The notes below the pieces were generated by a model. That model saw only the letters and a program-made list of their open reading frames with translations. It was not told the origin of the DNA and ran no database searches. A stretch of DNA of 64,000 nt, from the NCBI GenBank assembly GCA_011033025.1, contig WFMF01000020.1, positions 744,001-808,000 of the forward strand. The letters run 5' to 3'. The number at the start of each line of letters is the position of its first letter. The first letter of the stretch is position 1. This document shows positions 23,501 to 35,500 of the stretch, one piece after another. Made by a program: the position numbers and the translations under genes. The stretch comes from Beroe forskalii. Lineage: Eukaryota; Ctenophora; Nuda; Beroida; Beroidae.

Positions 23501-26500
23501 GTACATGTGCCGACTGTAGAGGAAGAATTATTATTTGAAGAGCTTGTAAATATTGTAATCTAAAAAACACAGTACAAAGTTGCAGCGATTAGACCAACTC
23601 ATGTCTCTGTGAATAGCAATCCTTATTCGTAAGTTGTAATGAACTCGTTCGCAGCTATATAAATACAGACAAGATCCTCCTAATATTTAGTCCCCATTTG
23701 TATTTTTTGTGTGAAAATGTGAATTGTCAACATTGTGGAAATAATAAAATGATTTTTTCCTAATTACTTTGTTCACCTAAGTTATTTTGCAGTTATTGAG
23801 ATAAATAACTTTATTTGTACCTGTACGCTGTTTTGCGGATAAAGACGGACGGACACAATCTACACGTGATATGCTCCTCCTCTGACTCTTCTTCAGCAGG
23901 GTTCGTGTGAGCCCGGAAGTGCTTCATTAACCTGGAACGGAGGGGAATGTTAGGAATGTTAATCTTTAAATTTCACCCCCTTCCCACCTCCTTACAACAT
24001 CTTCAATTGACTATTTCACCCATAACAATGATTTGACACCTTCCCACCTAGTGAAATTTACCCAATTTGCCCAACCTGCCCTTTTTCAAATTCTCAGTAC
24101 TACACATCTTAAGTCACCCCCCCACTCAGCAAACGTTATTCTAAATGCCATTTTCGTAACTGATTTGCCAGAATGGGAAGAAGCTGGGTCCAGAATTTAG
24201 CTGTTTTGCCATCACGTGACAGCTGTTTTGCCATCACGTGACAGGGGTGCAGCCATACCACGTGATGATCATTATCGGGAAGCTGGTTCCAGATTATAGC
24301 TGTTTTGCCAACTCTGTCCCCTCCCTTCTAGGTCACGTGACATCCTTTATAAGAAGCTGGGTCCAGATTATAGCTGTTTTGCCAACTCTGTCTCCCTCCC
24401 TTCTAGGTCACGTGACATCCTTTATAAGAAGCTGGTTCCAGATTATAGCTGTTTTGCCAACTCTGTCTCCCTCGTTTCTAGGTCACGTGACAGCCTTAAT
24501 AAGAAGCTGGTTCCAGATTATAGCTGTTTTGCCAATGTTTGCGTGTAATTTGTGTACACTACACTACCTACACAGTACACATTTGAGAAAACAGAAAGAT
24601 TCAGCCTTGGGACTTTGGGAGAAGTAAGTACATCCCAATACAATATCCAACAAGTGACAATATCCAACAAGTGACAATAACGATATTAGTATTAATAAAG
24701 TAATAATATTATACTGAATGATGAAATATAGGTAATAAAGCATATTGAATAAAGAGTTTATAATATGAAGAAGGGGTGTATCAGTAATTCAGTAAAGGTA
24801 CTTATATCATATCAAAACCCAATAAAATTGGAATTGTTTGGACTTTCATACTAGTGTGTACCTACATTAAATCCATGACTATGTATTTGTCGTTTGATTT
24901 TGTAGCTTAAAAATGAAAATAGAAGAACTAAAACTTCAAAAATTTGAATGATAAAACAGATCCTAAGAGGTAGAGCCTCCTGTATTCATTCCAAGCTCAA
25001 TTCAGGATATTTTTGATGACTTCTACAGCTTATTTTGCAACCAACTTGACCAATATTTAGTGAATGTATCCTGAAAAAGGTTTCTAAAGTTTCGTTATAT
25101 GTGACACTTTTGCAATTTTAAAGTTTTAATCATTTGAACGCCATGATAACTTTTTATCAGATCAATTGTTGCTGCTGAAAAATAAATTGGTCTTCCACCA
25201 GGGACCTGCGAGGATTTTGAAAATGTTATTGCCAAGCTTATCGAAATACTGGCCAATTTTAGAAAAATACTCAAAAATATCCTCTGATTCCTGTCATTGC
25301 CTTATGGCTGTTGAAATTGAAGTAAAACCTTCAAAAAATGACTACCTATTTCTTTTGGAAATAACCAAATTTATGATTGCTGTGCTGTGCTAGATGAACT
25401 TTCAGAAACAACTCTTCTGAACGATTAAGTCTCTCAACTTTAGAATCAATTTTGAATCTGGAACGCTCAAAAGGCAATTTAGATACAGAGTGAATGCTCA
25501 AATCAAAATCTAGGATGTCACTGACATCCTAAATTTTGATTTGAATTGAAGAGAATTTCTTGTTTGTGAATAAAATCTTCCAATATGCTTTTCGGGCATC
25601 GTACCTTTGGGTTTGACACAATACCTGTTCTGATTTTCAAGCAATTTGCAACGAGATCCGTAAAAATTGTGCTGAGAGAGACACGATGATGTTTTCTGTA
25701 ATGAAAAATAGTACTTTAGTAGATATCAATTACGATTTTATCTAGACATTTATAAAAACACTAGTAGTTTCCTCACATTTTCTTTCTCTTGAATCCTAGA
25801 AGAAGAAAGTATTGTCACTGTCATTGCCTAAAATACTTACCTTATTGGCCCTTATTTAGCCGGCCCTTAAGAACAAAACCGACTTTGAGAGTTTTTTTTC
25901 CAAAGGGCCAGTTAAAAAATGGCCGGTTAAAATGGGGCCGATAAGATTAAAGGCCATTTGATTTAGGCCAGAGGAAACTTTTATTACTTACATCTTACTG
26001 TATGAAGGTACTGTTGAATTCATTTGACAAACATTATATTATAACAAAGAAATGACCTAAATCATAATATTAGACCAGGATTTGGGTTTTTTGATGCAAT
26101 TTACTTAGTATAAGTTGGTTTTGTGGCTATTTTTGAGCGAAAATTTCTTGGTTTGGCAACTGCTTGCAAAAAATGTTGTCCAAGGGGCCAGTTAAAATGG
26201 TTCAAAAATGACTCAATTTTTTTCCATAGGGCCGATTAAAAAAGGGCCGGTTAAAAAAAGGCCGGCTAAATAAAGGCCAATAAGGTAATAATATTTCAAT
26301 TACTGTCCACTTAAAATTCTTTTTAAATCTCTTTAATTAATGGTCAATGAAATATCTGAATTATATCTAACCTGGTATCTTATTTGTTTACTTTGAAATT
26401 TCAGATTACTGTATAAAGTAATGGGTTAGATATGGGCCAAATGGCGATAAAACTCCAATTCAATTGTTGTATACAATTGTATTCATACTAAATTTATGAA

Positions 26501-29500
26501 CTCAAGCTCTCAAGGCTGAGTATTTCTGCATAAGCAGAAAAAAGTAGTGTGCAAGTGTGTACTGTGTAGTATAAAAAAGAACAACGTTGATTTACATACA
26601 AACATTGGCAAAACAGCTATAATCTGGACCCAGCTTCTTATTAAGGCTGTCATGTGACCTAGAAACGAGGGAGACAGAGTTGGCAAAACAGCTCTGTTAT
26701 CATTCAGTATAATCTTATTACTTAATTAATACTTTAATACCAATATCGTTATTAATAATTGTCACTTGTTGGATATTGTATTGGGATGTACTCACTTCTA
26801 CCAAGGCTGAATCTTTCAGTTTTTTTCAAATGTGTACTTGTGTAGGTAGTGTGTAGTGTACACAAATTACATGCAAACATTGGCAAAACAGCTATAATCT
26901 GGAACCAGCTTCTTATTAAGTCTGCCACGTGACCTTAAAGGGAGGGATACAGAGTTGGCAAAACAGCTATAATCTGGACCCAGCTTCTTATAAAGGATGT
27001 CACGTGACCTAGAAAGGAGGGAGACAGAGTTGGCAAAACAGCTATAATCTGGAACCAGCTTCTTATAAAGGATGTCACGTGACCTAGAAGGGAGGGAGAC
27101 AGAGTTGGCAAAACAGCTATAATCTGTACCCAGCTTCTTATAAAAGCTGTCACGTGATCTAGAAGGGAAGGGACTAAAGTTGGCAAAACAGCTATATTCT
27201 GGAACCAACTTCTCTGCAAAATTAATCACGTGATTCACGTGATATTTCATGTGCATGGGTGCAGTTGTACGCAAATCTGGCAAATCAGCTATAAACTTGA
27301 TTTACGTTTGCTGAGTGGGGGGGTGACTATCTTACTAGTTGCATTACTCTCCAAATTAATTGTGGTCTGGATATAACGTAGGATTATTGGCGATGATCAA
27401 GGGGATCTTCTCAATCCGGGTCCGATCGAAATTGTGCTTATTTTCTGAACGGAACTTGTACGAAATAATACTATTCTAATTCTGGTTGGTATTGTCTTCA
27501 AATTCTGCGAGAATGCTCAGCGACCTCAGCACAGGTATACACTAGACAGCGTGAATTTTATATTCAAAGGCAGCACATGAAAAAGAGCTCATAACTTAAA
27601 TCTCGGAAGTTCAATTCGCCCTCCAAAAGTTTGAAGTTTGGAATTGGAACCAAGAGTTTTTTTCAACACATTGAACTCAAACTTGAATCTGAGGTTTCGA
27701 AGAGGGGACTGAAGGTCACAGAACTAATCATCTTATTTCCATCTTGGGTAATTACGGCGCGACGAAGACATTTTTAAGCATTTACAAAAATCAGAATTTT
27801 AATTATCAGCTTTGTTACTTTAGTAATTCGAACTTTCCCAATCCAAATGCTTGGGAATTAGTGCTCCCAGCTGCATTTGAAGGTGGAATCCCAAGGCACT
27901 TAATCCCTACTCAGTCGAGGATATACTAAAAACAGAAGATCCTAATTCCTGCGCAGGGGTGTTAGGATGTCTTACAGATCCATCCCCCGTAGTGAAACTA
28001 AACCTTCTTTTCTTGGTCCAGACACCCTAGTCCCGGACACCCTATTGGAAGTAAAACTGAGCCTTCCTATCTTGTGACTGGGTCCCAGACACTTGTAAAA
28101 CTAAGCATTCTTGTCTTGTGACTGAGTCCCAGACACCTTATTGGTAAAAATAAGCCTTTTGTCTTGAAACTGCGTCCCGGACACTAGTTATACTAAGCCT
28201 TTTTGTCTTGTGACTGAGTCCCGGACACTAAGCCTTTTTGTCTTGTGACTGAGTCCCGGACACCCTATTTGTGGCATCACTGCCCCTCCCCTGATGGAAA
28301 GTGCTGAGCGGAATGCCCCTGAAGAACCTCTGCACATTGTCCCTGCTGTGCGTGGTGCGGGAAGATAAGGAGGGTCTTCTGATGTGGAACACCTTAGCAA
28401 TAGTCTCCCGGGTCCGAGGGGTCAGGATGACGAATATCAGGGGGTTGTAGCAGGAAATAAACACCGGGAGAATGACGAATATGGCGTAGGAGACGTACAG
28501 ACTGGACATTGGAAGGAGTTGTTGACTGTCAACCTGAACTGTCATTGAGAGCATGAGCATGATGGCCACGGTTTGAAGGAGGGATCCCATGTTCGTAACG
28601 AGGATCTTAAAAGTCCGCTTCCTGTTCTCGCGCTCGAGGTTCAGAAGAGCTGGCTGGTCCGTTAGCGGGTGTATAAGCGAGTCTTTGTGGAGGTGTATTA
28701 TGGTCCCTATAGAGGCCCCTATGGAGAGCAACTGACAGACCATGAGGGGCCAGCACTGTAACATAAACATTACCATCCTCGAGTCAAGTTGGTATTTGGA
28801 GCCGGTGAATATGGACATTGGGATGACTGCGTTCATCCCATCGTTGTAGATGGAGGCGGAGTCGAAGACTGTGAAGTAGAGCAGACAGACGGTGTAAGCG
28901 AGGTAGAGGGTGAAGAAGATGATCGTGACTTTGATAGGAATGACCCTGTCGAAGTGGTACGGTCGTTCAAGGAAATGTAGAGTAATTTAGAGTAATAAGT
29001 ATGTTGAATATCTACAAGTATGAAATTGTTGTATAAATAGGTACATTATTAATTCCATAAGTTTACAGAGGGCTCAACAAACTTAATTTAAGGTGACAAC
29101 GTTAAACGTGGGATCAAACAAAATTTCTTGATTAAACTTCATAATTATTGATTGATACCACGCAGCCATTTAAAGATTTAAATGCACTCCTGACAACTAA
29201 GTTTGAGGTCCATTCCAAAACGTGACTTACGCCAAAAAGCCGACTTAATAAGCAAAAAACTAATTGCAAATTTGCAAAAACTTTTGCCAATATTCTGTTT
29301 TTGACCTAAGTCCGTTTGGAAAAGTCACCCCTGACAAACTACCAACCTGAAGGGGTGCTGTAGCTGCCTCAACCTACAAATAGTAAGCAGAGCCGTCACA
29401 CAACTCGGGCTCTGATACAACACACTCCTCACCATGGTGCTAATCCTCTCTCCTAGAGAAGGAGGTCCAGCAAACCAACCCTGACACAACGCCCCAAACT

Positions 29501-32500
29501 CCTGATGGAGAAAACACCTCGGAAACTCCTCCACTTTAGCAACATGGTAGATAGCACTGAGCGGGTAGGCGATACATGTTAACAAGTCCAGGGTGTTGAG
29601 AAGCAGGAACAGGACTTTGGGGATGGATCTGGGTTTGTGGTAGTTGTGGATGAAGACGAAGGGGTTGCTGAAGAAGGAGAAGAAGGCAAGGGTGGCGAAG
29701 ATTAGGGCGATCAGGATGTCGGGGAAGGATGTGCCGCCAGTGCTGAACAGAGACATGACGGCGCCGTCTGAGATCAACCGGGGTTAGATTAGTAGGTAGA
29801 TTGGAGGAAACCAGGGTTAGGTAGGACGAACCAGGGTCCTTGAGGAACCAGGGTTAGATTTTAAAGAAACCAAGTTTAGATTGTAGAGGAACTGGGGTGA
29901 ATAGAAACGGAAAAACAGAGGTTATGCTTTCTATCACTCTATCAATCAGAATCGGAAGGGGAGGAAGTCGTAGAGATAGAGTAAGCTGTAAGCCACACGG
30001 CTTGCTAAAGTAAACACAGTAGTAAATTATAAGATACTAAACATTGAAAATGAAAAGACTGTCTGGCGTCTGCTAACAGTCATTGGGGTACTGAGGAGTC
30101 CAAAAACGTTCGAGTGCCTAAGCAATGAGATCCGTTGCTCCGTTAGTCCGATTTAAAAAGTCACAAAAAGAATAGACGTGGTGACTGGTGACGTAGCATA
30201 TAAGCATAATATATTACTAAGAATTGCAATCTCAAGTTCTGGGAATGGACACGAATGGACAGTAGCGAAGATATGTTATATGACCCAACTCGATCAGAAA
30301 AGTTGCCAATTTATCGTAAGCAATACATTTGATCGTGAAAAAGCAACGATATAAAAATATTTTCAGTTAAAGTGACAGAAAAAGGCTGATCTCGTATGAG
30401 AGAACTGAAACAACACCATGCAGAATCTATAACATTTATTAATAGTGACTCATGTTTCAAAAGCAAATTTACGTAAATCAATAAGATATCAAAACCTACG
30501 TACATTTCAAAAGTTTAAACTTATAGAGATTCGGATAAATTTCGGGAGAAGATATTGTAGATTTCATATCATCTCAAAAATTGCTCGAAAAATGAACATC
30601 AACCGTTCAACCTGGGCTCCTTTTGACAAGTAAAAAACATTTTTTCGAACAGTTTCAGCAGATACTGAGAAGACAGTTAATAACTCAATAATGAAGGGGG
30701 CAATTTAACAAAGTGCCGCGTTATCAACTGGCAATCAAACGGCTGACAAATTCTTATATCGAAAGGGTAAGTTTCCGCGTTAGGTTCAATTAAGTGGTTA
30801 TTTCAATATCTTCCGAAGAAGACGACCATAAATTGTTCCTGGAAAACGCCGTCCCTCTGTAGATATATCAAGCCAACAAAATTTAAACGAATCTATTATA
30901 TTCATTTTCCTATTTCCGAAGGGATTTTATGGCAGTCGAAGTTTCTTACTTCAAGTTCACGGCAAGCTTTGTTATATTATATTTAACTGTATTCGTTGTC
31001 AATGACAGGAAATGAATGGCAATTTATTCCATAGATTGGAGTTGAGAATTCCAGGGTTTTCATACTTTCATAGAAAACTAGTTTCTCTCAAATAAACTTG
31101 CATCTTACTGGATTGACTTTTCACGCAGTAATCAATCAATCACAAAATAAATGGCATATTTCATGAACGATGTACATTATTAACAAAGTTTTATACCTTA
31201 TTTGAAATTATAAATAGGAGGTGTAGTCGTGAATAAATAAAAACTTACTAAAAAATTGAATCTTGATCTTAATTTCAACACGTTTTAAATTCTACGGAAG
31301 AGAATTTTTGGCTAATTTTTTGACAGATTAGTCGAAATCGCCTTTTTATGGTTTTACGCTCACCCTCGGACACTTTGGGGCTTGGGCTCGCGGCCTGTTC
31401 GACCCTTGCACTGTTACTGCTCCCCCCCCCCGATGACGGGGAAGGGGGGGCTTGCCAGACCCCATGATAAGTACTTAGAGGAAGTATGAAGGAGTATGAA
31501 AACCAGATACTCTGTACTCAGCTTAATAGACAACAGAAAAATAACCATCTGAATTGACATGTCAAATGAACCTCGGGGCTACATGCGATATTCGTGGTGT
31601 CTAATTTGCAAGGAGACTGTATAGGTATGCACAATCACACGAATTCAAAGAGCTTCAGCGAAATTACAAATCCAAATAGAGAGGGGTCCTTGAACTTTAG
31701 GCGGGCGACATTACGATTGAGCTACGCTACTGAATTATAAACTTATATAATGAAGTTATGAGCTTATGTACCAGAGTTCAGCTCTCTTGGACTTCAACGG
31801 AGAGAGAGAGAGAGAGAGTGTGTGTGACGTGTGTTTCAATTAAATTTATCAACCGGGCGTAAGTGAAGGGTTTAGTAACGAGTAAAAGTTACTAAACGTA
31901 ATATTACACACGAGGGCCGAAGGCCCGAGTGTGTAAAATGGCATTGAAAAACCGAGGCCAAAGGCCGAGGTTTTTTAATGCTGAGTTTAGTAACTTTTAC
32001 GAGTTATTAAACTGAATTATGCACCGTAATTACTCGAAAAAATGACAATATTTTCAAACAAAAGGAAATGTTTTAAATCAAGATTTGAAGGCACTGTTTG
32101 CTCAACTGTGTGAAATAAATTGTTACGCACTGTTCTACTGCACCATAATAAATTATTATGACCTACAGTGCGTAATAAATTCAGATATCGGCACTACAGT
32201 GCGCAATAATTTATTGCACACGGTACCCTGGTGCCTATAGGGTTTTTGAAGACATAGCATAAACACGCTTGGAAGGTGCATAATGGTTCTTATCGCACGA
32301 GGTCCAGGATAAGCCGAGTGTCATAAGTCTTATAGGTAACGTAACTTCGAGAGCGTGGTAAACTGAAAACTAACAAAGCAAGAACATTACATGTAAACAG
32401 ATAAACATAATATAAGGCATAAGGAAACGTAACTTTGAGAGCGTGGTAAACTAAAAACAAAGAAAGCAAGAACACTATGTAAACAGATAAACATAAGGCA

Positions 32501-35500
32501 TGAGCACTTCAAACAGATGGAAAGCATTTAAATCATGATTAAAATAATTTATTTTTTTGTGCAGAACCAACATCATATTATACCATCAGAGCGTTTCAGT
32601 GAATCAGTAAACAAATCTCATTAAAAGAAGGAAAATCAAAGAAAGCAACGGTCATTTATTTCAAATCAGGAAATAAATGACCAAAACACCCCGACTTATA
32701 ATGAGGGTCTTCAAATATTAACTTTAAAAAGATGCTTGGAACAACTCTGTCAATGAGTTATCTATTAATCTCAATCAAATGGTTTTGTTAGATTTATTAA
32801 TAGAAACTCACGCAATCTCAGCAGCATCTTAATAAATAATACATCCACGGGCTCATGGCGCACAAAAAAATATAATATAAGACCCGTGAAAAAGACAATT
32901 TAAATGATTCAGATTGGTTTCTAAGAGAGTTTTAAAACGTTGAGAAGATTTAATAGTTATAGGTACATATTATAATGGTTCCAATAAAGCAATAAGTTGC
33001 TGTTAATAAACACGTGTGTTTCCAAACGGAAGAAGTTATGAAGTTAATTTGCTATGTTTCGTGGTCAAACGCCTGACTGGTTATTATCACTCAAACCCAC
33101 GCACTGAAAATACCTATAAACCTCTAAGGCGATTAAACGTCATTACCTTACTGCATTATCCTATGATAATTACGTCACCAACTTACTGCATTACGCTATG
33201 ATGATACTGTAACGTAATCTGCACCGCCTATATCTCGTGGGGCATATTATTTGAAACTCTTCTCAGCTGCAGTCTATTTTAAATACGCGACCTTAATAAA
33301 ACCTATCTAATAAGAGTTTTAAGATGGTTGATGAAATCATTTTTTAATCTTGAAATAGCTCGTGTTATATCTTTATTAAATGAATTCCATGCCAGCTTCT
33401 TAAATATCTTTATAATACGACGCGTGAACACGATTGTAACACGGAATACGGTATTTGAGTTTACAATTAGGAACTTCGGAAAGAATGGTTTCAACTTATA
33501 AAAACCGAGCAAAAGTACTCTTGCTCAAAAGGAAAATTGAATAACAGGTTATTCAATTTAAATTACTAAGCTGCTACAATAAGCTATAAAAGCTACAATA
33601 AGGTTACGACCAACCCACAAAAACACAAGTTCGTAACATGGCATAATTAGTTCGGCAATGAACGAAGGTTCACTTTAAGGCAAATTATGTATGATAAAAA
33701 CGTTCGTCATGTGAATTTTATAAGCTCGGAGCATTAAACCCCGCGCACAAGAAATAGGCGGGTAGAATGACGTCATTATCATATCATGATGTATTGAGTT
33801 GATGACGTTGAACCGCCTATTTCTCGCGCGGCGTTATAATATACAACCCTCTCGACTATATTGAACAGATTAGTTAGCTTAGGGCACACAGAATAACCAA
33901 GTTTTCGAGTGAGAAATCCACTTAAAGTTATTAATTTTATGTGCGAAGGTATATAGAGTAAATCAACACATTATATAACGTAGTCATCATTAGAAAGAAA
34001 TTTATCACAAGGCCATAGCCCATATAGGAATATAGAGTAAATCAACACATTATATAACGTAGTCATCATTAGAAAGAAATTCATCATACGGCCATGGTAT
34101 AATAAAACCTTCACCCTTTGAGAGTCCGTAACACCTGAGCTAGGTGAGGGCGTTGCACCATGTACGAGTTAACTTTAACATTTGAATTATGTAATAAAGT
34201 AGAATTTCCTCCTGGATCTCGTAAGTCAAACTATTTTGCGCGCTTGCAGTATATTGATATCACGGTTTATAACGGTTTATAAAACGATTCACTTTCCCCA
34301 TGCAGATTAAAATATATTTAATTGAACAGGGGTGGATTCCCCAGAATTTAATCCAGACGTGATTTTGCAAGAATCTTATTAAAATTTCTTGGAATAGAAT
34401 ATGATGGAAACAAGAGGAAGTCAAGTTGTATTTTGGAGCAATTTTACGTTTTCGTTGGTAGCCACACCTTTTTTGATACAATCGCTAGCTATTTCAAACC
34501 ATACCTATTTAAGTCGACCTTTAGCTCTTTATCCCAAAGCCAACTAGGTATCTAAGTATCTATGCACGATCCATTCCTACTTAAGTTCATAATACAGGAT
34601 TACAGGGCTTCAGAGGAATCTGACGAAAATTCTCCTCCTACTTATTTCAAACGCAAGGGAATATTTTTCATTCTTCAGAAACGCGCCATTGTTCGTGATT
34701 CTTCTACGTGCCAAGGCAGCAATATTGCAATAAAGCAATTAGAACATAATAATAAGAATAGAAGCTTACGGATAGAATCGTTAAGTTATAAGAAAATTTA
34801 TCAATAAATCAATGATCAGCGAAACGAAATTTTGAACTTTATTAAAGACACAAAGTTAATGGATAACCAGAGAAAGAGTTTTTGTCGCGACACACAACGA
34901 ACTAATTTCCTGTAGTAAAAGTAAGTAATATCATCAAAGTATTGTTATCAAAGTATATATTGATACTTAGTAGTTTCCCAGCGAGTAAGTTAGTTTCCCA
35001 GCGAGTTACAAGATCAATAAATCAGTAAATCGCAATAACCATGGGAGGGAAATTGCAGATTATAGAACCCTCTGACGTTTTCATGCGGGTCTATAATATA
35101 TAGACACTTGCCTGATCGGGTCCATATCGGTTTAGACCCTCGCCCTACGGGCTCGGGCCAAAACCGGATACATCCCTCGGGCTTATGCCCTCGAGCAGTA
35201 TCCCAAAATGGACCCGATGGGCGCGTGTCTATGTATTTTATATCACAATTCATATGAAATTATGTTATAAAAGTGAAACAAAAGGCACAATATCAATGGT
35301 GAAGCCAGGAAACGTTTTGAGCACTTTGTGTCCTAAGGACTTAAGGAAGTCGGCACTAGAACTATTGGAGATAATGCCCTGAAATTTGAAATTTCGAGAT
35401 AATATATTATACAGTATCATTCGACTGCTAAATTATTTTACGACTTACGAGAAATATTGATTTTTGTGCAGAGAGCCGAATACTCGAATATCAAATTAAA

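Noticed and set aside
26867-27283. Frames with DYSCFANSVSLPSRSRD repeats
   Set aside because: Translation of the ~80-bp tandem units in the inverted ends of the 24.1-27.3 kb element; the mirror frame at 24238-24627 is the same artefact.
24112-27328. Autonomous Polinton with polymerase and integrase
   Set aside because: No long frame in the interior; at most a non-autonomous relative.
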